Positions 1 through 12,100 of a stretch of DNA of 64,000 nucleotides are shown here, piece by piece. The notes beneath the pieces are model-generated. The model saw only the letters and a program-made list of their open reading frames with translations, did no database searches and had not been told where the DNA came from. This DNA comes from Pseudomonas orientalis (lineage in GTDB: Bacteria; Pseudomonadota; Gammaproteobacteria; Pseudomonadales; Pseudomonadaceae), in the NCBI RefSeq assembly GCF_002934065.1, contig NZ_CP018049.1, forward strand, positions 4,152,501-4,216,500, read 5' to 3'. A program made the position numbers and the translations under genes. Positions within the stretch are counted from its first letter, which is position 1. Each line of letters begins with the position of its first letter.

Positions 1-143
1 TTGATGGGAATATGAAGTTGATGGAGGAATTGGAGCTGTCGGCGACGCCGGCGATTTTCTACCTGGATGACAAGGGCGCATTGCAGCAACAGCAGGGGGC
101 ACCGTCGCCGGATAAGTTGGTGAAGATTTTGGGGCCTAAATAG
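1..143 (+). CDS. dsbG: DsbG-like thiol:disulfide interchange protein, C-terminal end
   Basis: Only the last 46 codons are present, in frame from base 3 and ending at a TAG at 141-143. The translated end contains NMKLMEELELSATPAIFYLD, followed by a glutamine-rich stretch and PDKLVKILGPK. The S-A-T-P-A segment holds the cis-proline loop of a thioredoxin fold and is typical of the DsbC/DsbG periplasmic disulfide isomerase/chaperone family. The catalytic CXXC and the signal peptide lie outside the window. The name is inferred from this C-terminal fragment alone; another periplasmic thioredoxin-fold protein is possible. A strong terminator follows 21 bases after the stop. Confidence 0.7.
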   Translation, partial: DGNMKLMEELELSATPAIFYLDDKGALQQQQGAPSPDKLVKILGPK

Positions 144-164
144 AATATCCAAAGCCTGACGAAA

Positions 165-194
165 GAGGCCTCCATCACTGGAGGCCTCGTTTTT
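165..194 (+). terminator. Rho-independent terminator of the dsbG-like gene
   Basis: A perfect 9-bp stem, GAGGCCTCC pairing with GGAGGCCTC around the loop ATCACT, is followed at once by GTTTTT. It lies between the dsbG-like gene and the end of the convergent gene at 217-2952, so it may also help separate the two transcripts, although the T-tract favours the plus strand. Confidence 0.93.
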
Positions 195-216
195 GATACA
201 CGTCAACCCTAGCCGA

Positions 217-2952
217 TCAAATGTTTTCCTTCACCGTAAGGTGAGTCACCTCATAGTCATTCACCGGACCTATCCCCATTACCGTATTGTGAAGAGCAAG
301 CCTCACGGTACTTGAGGAGGCGACGAATTCGCCTTCCAGTAATTGCCAGGCAGTGCCCGCGGGAAAAGTGACTTTCGTAATCTCTTTCCCTTCGTCAACC
401 AGGACTAATCCGGGCTTACTCGCAGCATTGCCCACGGGATCACGAACCCAGGCACTGAACGTATAGCTACGTCCCGCGTCAAGATTACTGAATACCTTGA
501 ACAGCTTCTCACGCTGGGTACTAGGGTCGGTTGTATTGGTATAGCCCCAGTCCCACAACAGGTAGCCCGTAGCCCCTCCTGGTACAGACCCAGCCTTGCG
601 CGACAGGTCTCTTGGATCCGTGGCGCCCTTTCCTTTCTGCCAGCCGTTCCAATCCTTGCCGGCTGGATCGAAGTCAGTGAAGTCGTAAAGTGCTTTAACG
701 AAGTTCAACGTCAACGGCTGAAATTCGATCTCGACGCTTCCCACCGGATCTGGGCCGATGAAATGCGAAAAGTTAATGACGATCTTGGTATGACTTTTTA
801 ACTTCTCCAACTCCGAGTGCAGGATCAGACACGACAATCCATCCCTGTCACCGTTTTCCAGGGGCCTCGCCATAACAGGGATTGTGATCGAAGAACCATC
901 TTCTGCAGTCCCCGTAAGCGTCATAACCCCGAAATGCCCCTCCATGAAAAACCACCACGCCAAATCGACGTCGGCATCGGAACTCTTGACGATGACCTCG
1001 GCATCCTTCCCAGGGAAGGTACGCAGATCCAGGACGTCGCCAGTGGCCTGTTTCACCACTGGACGAGGACGCCGCTGCATGAGTGGCTCACCGACCTGCA
1101 ACTCCAGGGTGTCGGACACCATCTGATTGCAGGCGTTGATCACGGTATAGGTAATCAGTGGCTTCTTGCGGAAGCTGTTGATCACCTGCTCGCGCGACGC
1201 CAGGAAAGTGACCGTGCCGGCTGCCCCTTCCTGCAAGAGCAGCGGCCAACAGCTGTCTGCTTCGTCCAGGCACCATTGGGCAGTATGCTGGTGGCTCGGT
1301 TGATAGCCATCGTAAACCACATCGACATGCCCCCCTTCGCGAGCGTTCCACGGCACCAAAACACCACCCTGTGCCTCCCTGACTGTGGGTGCCCGTGGCG
1401 TCAGGGGCTGCTGGCGAATTGCGAATATTGCAGGTGGGAATTCGAGGGCGTCCTTCAGTTCGCTCGCGTTACAAAAGCTGGTCTTGACGCGCAGTTCGAA
1501 CGTGGAGCAATCGCCGATCTTTTCCAACTTAGCCCTTGGAATATCAGCCTTGACGCCGTCGCTTTTCCAGGCGTCCGTGACAATCTCACCGTCCAGAATA
1601 TCAAAGCGATAAGCGCTGCCATCTGCATATTTAGCATCGATCCACATCCAGCAATGGCTCGCACACTCACCATATGCGCCCAACGGCGCTATCACCTTCG
1701 CATCCCCCGGGAAGTTATCGAGGCACAGCATCCGATCCTGGTTCGCCTCTTCAATCAGCGGGCGTTCGAATTCGGGCGTTAAAACACTGATCACTCTCGC
1801 TTGGGACGGCTGTACCTTCCCAACGACGGCGAGGTCATAGGTCAGTGTCATCTTCTTGATGAAGAAACACGCCACCACACAAGCCGACAATTTGGCGGAA
1901 GGCTTATCTCCGTCCTGTTCAACCTTGAAATCACCCAACAGTTTCTTCGCGTAACCGGGCCCGCTTACATAAAACCTGACCTCGTCATCTTTGTAAGTGT
2001 CCAGACCCGGGATGATGATCTCACCTCCCTCTTGGGTGTTTTCGGGGTTGAGGCACCACTCACCGTTGTATTGCGTCGACTCGCGCAAGTGTGGCGGCGG
2101 CAAGTCGAGCGCTGGGTCCACACGTAAAAGCGTGGTGTGACGCGAGTGTAAATCTTCGCCATTTTTCGGTAGATCGGTGTGATTCATCGGGTCGAGGGTA
2201 TCGAACTCTCCCTGATTGCCCGAGTAAACCCAGGCCAAACTAGGTGTAACGGACGAATAGTCTTCTCTCCTCGCCAGCCAACCTCTGGGGATTCGGTATT
2301 CAAACAGGTGTTTCGGATGCGCCTCTTCGGCACTTATCGCCCGGCCAAACTCCAACCATCTGAATGCGGGCTTCACCAAATGCTCGTCACCGACAACGAC
2401 CAAATACAGGCGCATACCTTTCACCGGCATAGGTGGAGCCTTGAAGCGAATGAGCCCATCGCCTGAAAAACTCTGCATTCTCAGCCAATGGGTGTTTGAC
2501 TCGATCACCTCTTGGGGAAATTCCGGTAGCGCGTCCTGTGTCTGATCTTCTTCAAGATCCTCAACAAACACCTCTCCGACAATTGACCTCTGGTGGTCCC
2601 CGTAAACGAGCGCCTCATACCAATATTCAACCGGCTGGCCGATGCTTCGACTTACCCAGTCCGAAGGAATGTCGACTTTGTCGCCATCGTCGGAGGGAAC
2701 ACGCGGCTCAAATACGGGTTGATCATAGTTTTTCAACCGCCAGAAGAACTTGATATCACTACTGCCTTGCGGCGCAAAAAGGGTGGCCGTCAGCCCATTC
2801 TTGCCGTCAAGTGGGTCAAGCAAACCGCCGTCTACGTGTTCGATTTCAGCCATGCGCATTTCAAGTTCGGTTGCCGCGCCAGCTGGCCGATACGAAGATG
2901 AGGCAATCGATTGGGAAGTACTGGTTTCTTGAGGAAGTGTTTTTTTAGCCAC
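217..2952 (-). CDS. Large Ig-like/jelly-roll protein of unknown function
   Basis: A protein of about 911 residues without a signal peptide or membrane segment. It is rich in beta-strand-like stretches and in tryptophan and cysteine (for example CASHCWMWID), as in Pseudomonas proteins with degenerate Ig-like repeats. The last 150 or so residues (from WNGWQKGKGATDPRD to the end) look like a carbohydrate-binding-module-type jelly roll, with YTFSAWVRDP and WQLLEGEF. I chose the GTG at 2950-2952 because AGGAG stands seven bases before it; an in-frame ATG at 2971-2973 has no good ribosome site. Base composition is visibly lower in G+C than the neighbouring pvdL. A palindrome shared with two other genes of this window lies upstream (3047-3064). 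No function is known to me; an adhesin-like or secreted role would be a guess. Confidence 0.75.
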   Translation of the reverse strand: MAKKTLPQETSTSQSIASSSYRPAGAATELEMRMAEIEHVDGGLLDPLDGKNGLTATLFAPQGSSDIKFFWRLKNYDQPVFEPRVPSDDGDKVDIPSDWVSRSIGQPVEYWYEALVYGDHQRSIVGEVFVEDLEEDQTQDALPEFPQEVIESNTHWLRMQSFSGDGLIRFKAPPMPVKGMRLYLVVVGDEHLVKPAFRWLEFGRAISAEEAHPKHLFEYRIPRGWLARREDYSSVTPSLAWVYSGNQGEFDTLDPMNHTDLPKNGEDLHSRHTTLLRVDPALDLPPPHLRESTQYNGEWCLNPENTQEGGEIIIPGLDTYKDDEVRFYVSGPGYAKKLLGDFKVEQDGDKPSAKLSACVVACFFIKKMTLTYDLAVVGKVQPSQARVISVLTPEFERPLIEEANQDRMLCLDNFPGDAKVIAPLGAYGECASHCWMWIDAKYADGSAYRFDILDGEIVTDAWKSDGVKADIPRAKLEKIGDCSTFELRVKTSFCNASELKDALEFPPAIFAIRQQPLTPRAPTVREAQGGVLVPWNAREGGHVDVVYDGYQPSHQHTAQWCLDEADSCWPLLLQEGAAGTVTFLASREQVINSFRKKPLITYTVINACNQMVSDTLELQVGEPLMQRRPRPVVKQATGDVLDLRTFPGKDAEVIVKSSDADVDLAWWFFMEGHFGVMTLTGTAEDGSSITIPVMARPLENGDRDGLSCLILHSELEKLKSHTKIVINFSHFIGPDPVGSVEIEFQPLTLNFVKALYDFTDFDPAGKDWNGWQKGKGATDPRDLSRKAGSVPGGATGYLLWDWGYTNTTDPSTQREKLFKVFSNLDAGRSYTFSAWVRDPVGNAASKPGLVLVDEGKEITKVTFPAGTAWQLLEGEFVASSSTVRLALHNTVMGIGPVNDYEVTHLTVKENI

Positions 2953-2989
2953 GATAAGACTCCTGTCCAGCATTAGATCACCGTCGGGC

Positions 2990-3006
2990 CCGGCCCTGCG
3001 GGCCGG
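2990..3006 (-). other. GC-rich hairpin in the leader of the Ig-like gene
   Basis: CCGGCCC and GGGCCGG form a perfect 7-bp stem around the loop TGC. It sits about 40 bases before the chosen GTG start, between the candidate promoter and the gene. It lacks a T-tract in either direction, so it is not an obvious intrinsic terminator. It could protect or regulate the mRNA, or it could mark the end of the pvdL transcript. Confidence 0.5.
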
Positions 3007-3046
3007 AAACTGCGGTTATCTAACACGTGGATCAGGAATCCTGCCT

Positions 3047-3064
3047 ACTGTCAGAATTGACAGT
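3047..3064 (-). promoter_or_regulatory. Palindromic operator candidate, copy 1
   Basis: ACTGTCA and TGACAGT are perfect 7-bp arms around GAAT. The element lies 95 bases before the GTG start of the Ig-like gene. The same palindrome with spacer AAGT/CAAA recurs at 43101-43118 and 43411-43428 before two small genes. Downstream of all three, on the minus strand, TAGsCA, then CAC 13 bases later, then TT and an A/T-rich hexamer occur at identical distances. This spacing suggests an activator site next to a -10 region rather than a chance dyad. Confidence 0.65.
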
Positions 3065-3103
3065 TCTGCTCAAAAGCCTCGGCATTTCAGACCAGCGGCT
3101 GCT

Positions 3104-6100
3104 TTACAAACCCTCCAGTTCCGCCATCAAATCACTCAACCGATCCACCTTCTCGGCACTGATCTCATTGCCCGCCAAACCCTCGATATACTCGGCCAAC
3201 TCCGCCACCGTGCTGCATTCGAACATCGCCCGCAGCGGCACATCGCGCTGCAGCGTCTTCTGTACCCGCGAAGCGATTTGCGTGGCCAGCAATGAATGCC
3301 CGCCCAGTTCGAAGAAGTTGTCCTGCACCCCTACTCGTTCGACCTTGAGCACTTCGGCCCAGATCGCGGCCAGGGTGGTTTCCAGTTCATTGCGCGGTGC
3401 CAGGTAGTCCTGGCTGTGCAACTGGCCGATGTCCAGGGCCGGCAGGGCCTTGCGGTCGAGTTTGCCGTTGGCGTTGAGCGGCAGGCGCTCAAGCCACAGC
3501 CAGTGCAGCGGCACCATGTATTCCGGCAATTCGGCGCGCAGGCGTTGCTTGATACGGTCCAGGCGTTCGCTTGGGCTTAAGCTTTCATCAACCGGCACCA
3601 GGTAGCCCACCAGGTGCTTGCCGTTGACGCCCTCCTGGACACCGACCGCCGCATCACGCACCTCGGGTTGTTCGTGCAGGCGTGCTTCGATTTCACCCAG
3701 TTCGATGCGGTAGCCGCGAATCTTCACCTGATGGTCGACCCGCCCGACATACTCCAACACGCCGTCACTGCGTCGGCGCGCCAGGTCGCCGGTGCGGTAC
3801 AGGCGCTCGCCCGGTGCGCCGAACGGGTTCGGTACAAACACCGGTGCGGTGCGCAGCGGGTCGCTGACGTAACCGCGACCGACGCCGATGCCGGCCACGC
3901 ACACTTCACCGACGGCGCCTTGGGGCACCAGCTCCAGCGTGCCGTCCAACAGGTACAGACGGTTGTTGTCGGTGGGCGTGCCAATCGGCAGATAAGTGCC
4001 ACGGGTCGAGGCCAGGTCGACGCGGTAGAACGCCACGTCGTCCGAGCATTCCGCCGGGCCGTAGGCGTTGACCAGGCCGATCTGCGGGTAGCGCAGCAGC
4101 CATTGGTGCGCCAGCTCCGGCGGCATGGCTTCACCGGTCGGCAGCATCCAGCGCAGGCCGTCGAGGCGAATGTGGTCCTGGGCGAGCATGCCCTGGATCA
4201 GCGACGGCACGCTTTCCAGCACGGTGATGCCGTGTGCCTGAACATGCTCCAACAACCCCTGCGGATCATGCGCAAGGGCGTTCGGCACAATATCCACCCG
4301 CGCGCCAAACAGCGGCGCGGCGAGGAACTGCCACACGGAAATATCGAAGCTTTGCGAAGCGGTCTGCGCGATCACATCGGCATCGCTCAGTTGCAGGTAG
4401 GGCACCTTGCTCAACTGGTTATTGAGCATGCCGCGCTGTTCAACCATCACGCCCTTGGGCAGGCCGGTGGAACCGGAGGTGTAGATCACGTAGGCGAGGT
4501 TGTCCGGGGCGCTATAGACGCCCGGGTTCTCGCCACGGGCGGGGATTTCCTCCCACACCAGCAACTGGCAGTCGACGCCGTCGAGCAGTTCGATGGCCTG
4601 TTCCCGGCACGCTTCGGTGCACACCAGCAAGGGCGTGCGGCTCAGGTCGATGATGCGGCTCAGGCGCGGGCCCGGCAGGCCAGGGTCCAGCGGCAGGTAG
4701 CCGGCACCGGCCTTGAAGCTGCCGATGATCATGCCGAGCAACTCCAGGTTACGCTCGGCCAGCAACGCCACCGGTTGGTCCGGGCCGATACCGGCGGCAA
4801 TCAGCGCATGCCCCAGGCCGTTACTGCGCCGGTTCAACGCCTCATAGCTCCATTGCCGGCCAAGGCAACTGGCGGCGATACGCTGCGGATGCTGCGCCAC
4901 CCGCTCCTCGAACAACTCGACATAGCTGCGCGCCAGCGGGTAGTCGTGTTCGCTCTGGTTGCAGCCATCCACCAGGAACGCGCGCTCCTGCTCGCCGATC
5001 AGCGGCAGGTCGGCCATGTCGCCATGGAAGCCCTGCACCAGCGCCAGCAACAGGCGCTTGAACTCGGCGAGCATGCCTTGCACGGTGGTTTCATCGAAGT
5101 AGCGCTGGTCGTAGGACAGGTGCAAGCCCAGGTCATCGCCCGGGTAGCACACGGCGGTCAGTGGGAAGTTGGTGTGGGTACGCCCGGAATCGGAGGTGGC
5201 ATTCAGGCTTTGCGCATGGCTGAGCACCGAGGTTTCCACCGGGGCGTTTTCGAACACGAACAGGCTGTCGAACAGCGGTTGGCCCTTGGGCAGTTCGCTG
5301 TGTTCCTGGATAGTCACCAGCGGCAGGTATTCGTACTCGCGCAGTTGCATATTGCTGTCGAGCAGACCGCTCAACCATTGGCGCACGCTGCACCGCTGGT
5401 CATCAGCAGGCAGCTTTACCCGCAGCGCGATGCTGTTGATAAACAGGCCCACGGTGCGTTGCATCTCGGGCATGTCCACCGGACGCCCGGCCACGGTGAC
5501 GCCGAACAGCACCTCGCGATCACCGCTCACGCGCCGCAGCACCAAGGCCCAGGCCGCCTGGGCGAAGGTGTTGACGGTGAGTTGATGCGCCTGGGCCAGC
5601 TCGCGCAGTTGCGCGCCGTCACGGGCATCCAGCCAGGTGTAGCAGTCGCCCACCACCATGCCGCCGCTGTGGCCGGCATGTTCGCGCAGGAACGGCCGGT
5701 CGCTCGGGATCGGTGTGGTGCGTTCGAAACCTTGCAGGTTGCGCTGCCACCACTGGCGCGCTGCGTCCAGGTCCTGGCGTTGCAGCCAGGCGATGTAGTC
5801 GCGGTAGCGCGGCGGCGTGGCCAGTTGCGCGTCGCGCCCTTCGCCAAGCGCCTGGTAGAGCTCGAAGAAGTCGTTCATCAGCAGCGAACGGCACCAGGCA
5901 TCGATAAGGATGTGGTGGTTGCTCATCATGAACCAGTAGCGCGCCTCGCCCACGCGGATCAGGCGCAGGTGGAACGGCGCCTGGTTGAGCAGATCGAAAC
6001 CGGCCTCGCGCTCAGCCTTGAGCAGCGCTTGCAGACGCGGCTCGTGTTCACGCTCGGGGTCGGCGCTCCAGTCCAGGTAGTCAATCGGCGTGCTGCCGGG

Positions 6101-9100
6101 TTTGTGGATCACTTGCAGCATGTCTTCGCCGACGTTCCAGCAGAACGAGGCACGCAAGGCTTCGTGGCGGGCGATCACCGCCTGCCAGGCCTGGGCGAAA
6201 CGCTCGGGATCGAGGGCGCTGTTGATGCGGTAGCGGTCCTGCATGTAATACAGGCCGGTGCCCGGTTCCAGCAGGGTGTGCAGCAGCAGGCCCTCTTGCA
6301 TCGGGGTCAGCGGGTAGACATCTTCGATAGCGCCGGCCGCTACCGGCAAGCTGTCCAGTTGCGCCTGGGTCAACCGTGCCAGCGGGAAGTCGGACGGCGT
6401 GAGGCCACCGGATTCGTCCTTGATGCAATGGGCGATCAGGTCCTGCAGTTCGGTCAGATAGGCCTCGGCCAGTTTGCCAATGGTCTGCTGATCGTAGCGC
6501 TCGCGGCTGAAGGTCCAGCGCAGCACCAGTTCACCGCCGTACACCTGGCTGTCGACACTCAGCGCGTTGGGCAGCGGTGCATCAGGGTCGTGGGCAAGGC
6601 CGGCGGATTCCTCCAGCGGATGAAACAGCGCGTCGGCGCCGAAGCTCTGGTCGAACTGGCCGAGGTAGTTGAAGGTAATGTCGGCGCTCGGCAGCGCGGC
6701 CAGGCTGCGTTGGCACGGTTCGTCCGCCAGGTAGCGCAGCACGCCGTAGCCCAGGCCTTTATGTGGCACGCCGCGCAGTTGCTCCTTGATCGCCTTGATC
6801 GAATCGCCCGGTTCCGCCTGCGGGGTCAGGCGCAACGGATAGGCGCTGGTGAACCAGCCGACGCTGCGGGTCAGGTCGATGTCATCGAACAGGCTTTCGC
6901 GGCCGTGGCCTTCCAGTTGAATCAACGCTGCGTCGTGACCGCTCCAGCGGCACAGCACGCGAGCCAGGGCGGTCAGCAGCAGGTCGTTGACCTGGGTGCG
7001 GTAGGCGCTCGGCGCCTGTTGCAGCAACTGCCGGGTGCGCTCGACGTCCAGGCGCACGCTGACGGTCTCGGCGTCACGCTGGCGCAGTGCGCCGTGTGGG
7101 CGATCCACCGGCAACGCCAACGCCGGGCCCGCCAGTTGCGCTTGCCACAGGCTCAGCTCTTCGCGCAGGGATTCGCTATGGGCATAGGCCTGCAAACGTG
7201 CGGCCCAATCGCGCAACGCGCTGGTTTTGGCCGGCAGGCTGACGGACTGGCCTGCGCTCAGTTGGCGATAGACCGTTTGCAGGTCTTCGAGCAACACGCG
7301 CCAGGACACGCCGTCCACCACCAGGTGATGGATGGCGATCAGCAGGCGCTGCCGGCCTTGCGGGCCGTCCACCAGCAAGGCGCGCAGCAGCGGGCCGTGC
7401 GCCAGGTCGAGGCTGCGCTGGGTGTCGGTGAACAGCGCGGTGCAGTGGTCCATGTCGCGCACCTGCGCCTGCATCAATACGCCGCCCTGGGGCACGCTCA
7501 GGTGTTCGGCGTGCCACTGGGCATCGCGCTGGGTGAAGCTCAGGCGCAGCGCGTCGTGATGCTCCAGCACCGCCAGCAGGGCCTGCTCCAGGCGATGTGG
7601 CTCGAGCAGTTGCAGCGGCTTGAGCACCAGGGCCTGGTTCCAGTGCTGGCGCGCAGGAATGTCGGAGTCGAAAAACCAATGCTGGATCGGCGTAAGGCCC
7701 GAGCGGCCGGTGAGCACACCTTGCTCGGCGCTGAACGTCTCGACGCGCGTGGCGACGGCGGCCAGGCTTTGCACGGTCTGGTGCTGGAACAGGTCACGCG
7801 GGCTGAAATGAATGCCCGCCTGCCGCGCACGGCTGACCACCTGGATCGACAGGATCGAATCGCCGCCCAGCTCGAAGAAGTTATCGTCGAGGCCGACTTG
7901 CTGCAGGTTCAGCACCGCGCACCAGATGGCCGCCAACGTGCTTTCCAACGCATTGCGTGGCGCCACGTACGCCTGGCGATTCGCTTCAGGATCGGGCTGC
8001 GGCAAGGCGCGCCGGTCGAGCTTGCCGTTGGCGGTCAGCGGCATGCTGTCGAGCACGATCAGGTGGGCGGGCACCATGTAGTCCGGCAAGTGCGCCTTGA
8101 GGTGGGCCTTCACCGCGTCGCGCAAGGCGCCGTGCTCGGCGTCGCTGACCAGGTACGCCACCAGCTGTTTACCGCTCGGCGAATCCAGCGCCAGCACCAC
8201 CGCTTCACGCACGGCTGCATGCTCCAACAGGCGCGTTTCGATCTCGCCCAATTCGATGCGGAAACCGCGAATCTTCACCTGATGGTCGATGCGCCCCAGG
8301 TACTCCACCTGCCCATCGGCACCTTGGCGCACCAGGTCACCGGTGCGGTACAGGCGCCCGCCATTGGCGGTGAACGGGTCGGCGACAAAGCGCTCCGCCG
8401 TCATGCCGGGGCGCTGGTGATAGCCCTGAGCCAGGCCCGCGCCGCCGATGTACAACTCGCCGCTCGCGCCCTGCGGCACCAGAGCCAGGTCGGCGTCGAG
8501 AATGTACGCCACGCGCGCGCCGACAATGCTGCCGATCGGCACGCTGGCGGCGCCCTCCGCCACCTGTTGCGGCGCCAGGCTGGCCAGCGGCATCACCACG
8601 GTTTCGGTCGGGCCATAGGCGTTGAAAAACAGCTCAGGCTGGAACGCCGCGCGAATACGCTGCAGATGTTCACCGGTCAGTGCTTCACCGCCGGTGATGC
8701 ACATGCGCACCGGCAAGGTCTGCTGTTGCGTGGCCAGCCACTGCGCCAACTGGCTGCCGTAGCTGGGCGTGAACCCGAGGATATTCACGCGATGGCTGCG
8801 GATCAGCGCGCAGATCTCTTCGGCGTCCCATTGGCCCTGGGCGCGCAATACCACGTGGGCACCGCTGAGCAACGGCACCAGCAGGCGCTCGGTGGCGGCG
8901 TCGAAGTTGATCGAATAAAAGTGCAGTTCGCAGTCGTCCGGGCGCATGCCGAAACGCTCGATCACGGCCTGGCAATGCATGGCGATTTCCCCCTGGGACA
9001 CCACCACGCCTTTAGGCTTGCCGGTGGAGCCGGAGGTGTAGATCAGGTACGCCTGGTGCTGCGCCAGGCTGATAAACGGCAGCTCATCGGCCGGATAATT

Positions 9101-12100
9101 TTCCAGCCTGGCCGCGTCATCTTCCAGGCACCAGCACGCCAGCGCGTGCGGCAACTCGCCCAGGGCCTGGAACATCGCCGCATCGCTGAGCAGCAGGCCG
9201 ATGCCGCTGTCTTCGATCATGTAGTGCAGGCGGTCCAGCGGGTATTCCGGGTCCAGCGGCACATAGGCGCCGCCGGCCTTGAGGATCGCCAGCAGGCCGA
9301 CGACCATTTCCAGCGAGCGTGGCAGCGCCAGGCCGACCCGCACCTGCGGACCGACGCCACGTTCGCGCAGCATCCAGGCCAGGCGATTGGCGCGGGCGTC
9401 GAGTTCGGCGTAAGTGAGGGTCACACCGGCAAAGGTCAGCGCCGGCGCAGCGGCACGCTTGCGCGCCTGCTGGCTGAACAGGGTCTGGATACACTGGTCC
9501 AGACGATGCTCTCCGGCTGCAACCCCGAGGCTGTCCTGCAGGGCGCGCTGCTCGGCGGCGCTGAGCAACGGCAGTTCGCTGAGGCGTTGGTGCGGATTAT
9601 CGATCAGTGCTTCCAGCAAATTGCGCCAATGCGCGGCCATGCGGGCGATGCGCGGCTCATCAAACAAATCGGTGCTGTAGGTCAGGCAGCAACCCAGGCG
9701 ATGGTCGAGGTCGGTGACTTCCAGGTTGAGGTCGAACTTGGTGGCGCGGGCATCGTTGGCCAGGTACTCGACGGTCATGCCGGCCAGTTGGCGGCTCTGC
9801 TGGAACTCCCAGCGCTGCACGTTGCACATCACCTGGAACAGCGGGTTGTACGCCGCGCTGCGCGGTGGTTGCAGCGCCTCCACCAGATGGTCGAACGGCA
9901 GGTCCTGATGGGACTGGCCTTCGATCACGGTGTGACGCACCTGCTCGAACAACTGCGCCACACTCATCTGCCCATTGAGCTGGCAACGCAACACCTGGGT
10001 GTTGAGGAACGCACCGATCAGCCCTTCGCTTTCCGGGCGGATACGGTTGGCCACCGGCGCGCCGATGCGCAGGTCGGTCTGGCCGCTGTAGCGGTAGAGC
10101 AACACGGCCAGGGTAGCGGTCATGGTCATGAACAGGGTCAGGCCCTGTTCGGCGTTGAAGGCGCGTACGCGGGCGGCCAGGGCATCGCTCAGGTCGAAGC
10201 GGTACAGCTCGCCGCGATGACTTTGCACCGCCGGGCGCGGGCGGTCGCCGGGCAGTTCGAGCAGCGGATGTTCGCGGCCCAGTTGCGCGGTCCAGTAATC
10301 CAGCTGGCGTTGACGCTCGCCCGATTCCAGCCATTGGCGTTGCCACACGCTGTAGTCCAGGTACTGCACCGGCAGCGGCGCCAGCGGTGAGTCGCGCTCG
10401 TCGATAAAGGCTTCGTACAGTGCACTGAGTTCACGGGCAAAGATGTCCATGGCCCAGCCTTCGGTGACGATATGGTGCAGGGTCAGCACCAGGTAATGGT
10501 CCTGCTCGCCGGCCTTGACCAGGCAGGCGCGCAGCAACGGCCCACGTTCCAGGTTGAACGGCGTATGCGCTTCCTGATCGGCCAGGTGCTGCAAACGCTG
10601 CTGGCGCTCGGTCTCGCTGAGTGCCGAGAAGTCCTGCCAGTCCATGCGCAGGTTGGTCTGCGGCGAGACGTGTTGACAGGCCACGCCATCGACGCTCGGG
10701 AAGGTGGTGCGCAGGGTTTCGTGGCGCATGATCAGGGCCTGCAAGGCTGCCTCGAAACGCCCCACATCCAGCACCCCGCGCAAGCGCGCCATGCCACCGA
10801 CGTTGTAGGCCGGGCTGTCCGGCTCCATCTGCCAGAGGAACCACATGCGCTGCTGGGAATAGGACAGCGGCACCGGCGCGCTGCGGTCGACCCTGGCGAT
10901 GGCGGTCTGTTGGTTGCGTTGGCCCGACGCCTGGATCAGGCCCACTTGTGCGGCGAAATCGCCCAGCTCGCTGGCATCGAACAAGGTGCGCAATGGCAGC
11001 TCGACGTCGCAGGCCTGACGAGTACGGGAGATGATCTGCGTGGCCAGCAACGAGTGGCCGCCCAGGGCGAAAAAGTCGTCGCGCAGGCCGATACGCGGCA
11101 GGCCGAGCACTTCGCGCCAGATCGCCGCAATCTGCTGCTGCAACGGCGTCTCGGGTTCGACGTGTTCGCGGGTTTGCCACACGGGTTGCGGCAATGCGCG
11201 GCGGTCGAGCTTGCCGCTGGGGCTCAAGGGCATGACGTCCAGGTACATCAGGAAGGCAGGCACCATGTACTCGGGCAAGCGGGCAGCCAGCGCGGTTTTT
11301 ACCGCCTGTGCATCCAGTTCGACAGGGCCGCTGTAGTAACCGATCAACTGCTCGTCACGCACCAGCACCACCGCTTGGGCGATGCCCTGAACCGCCAGCA
11401 TGCGCGCTTCGATTTCCTGCGGTTCCACCCGCAAGCCGCGCAGCTTGACCTGCTGATCGAGACGCCCCAGGTATTCAAGCACACCCTCAAGGCTCCAGCG
11501 CGCACGGTCGCCGGTGCGATACAGGCGCGCGCCGGCCTCGCCCAGCGGGTCGGCGACAAAGCGTTCGGCGGTCAGCCCGGCACGGCCAAGGTAACCGCGC
11601 GCCAGGCCAATGCCGCCGATGCACAATTCACCCGGCACACCGGCCGGCAGCGGGTTGAGGTGCTCGTCGAGCACCCGGCAGATCACATTGCCCAGTGGCC
11701 GGCCAATCGGCGAGCGCTCGCCATCGTCCACGGCGCAGTGCCAATGGGTGACGTTGATCGCGGTCTCGGTCGGGCCATACCGGTTGTGCAATTGCACCGC
11801 CGGCAGGCGTGCCAATACGCGGTCGCGCAGTTCGGCGGGCAAGGCTTCGCCGCCGGAGAACAGGCGGCGCAGGCTGGTGCATTCGGCTGCCAGCGGTTCG
11901 TCGATAAACAGCTGCAGCAACGGCGGCACGAAGTGCAGCGTGGTCACGCCATGTTCCTGCACCAGTTGCGCGATGCGATGCGGGTCACGGTGCTCGCCGG
12001 GGCCTGCCAGGACCAAACGGCAACCGGTGATCAGCGGCCAGAAGCACTCCCACACCGACACGTCGAAACTGATCGGCGCCTTTTGCATCAGCACGTCGCT

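Noticed and set aside
3614..10390. A 2258-codon open frame on the plus strand opposite pvdL
   Set aside because: It runs exactly antisense to the NRPS in high-G+C DNA whose codon bias removes stops from the opposite strand. Its product is His/Gln/Arg-rich and repetitive in step with the NRPS modules, with no family features.
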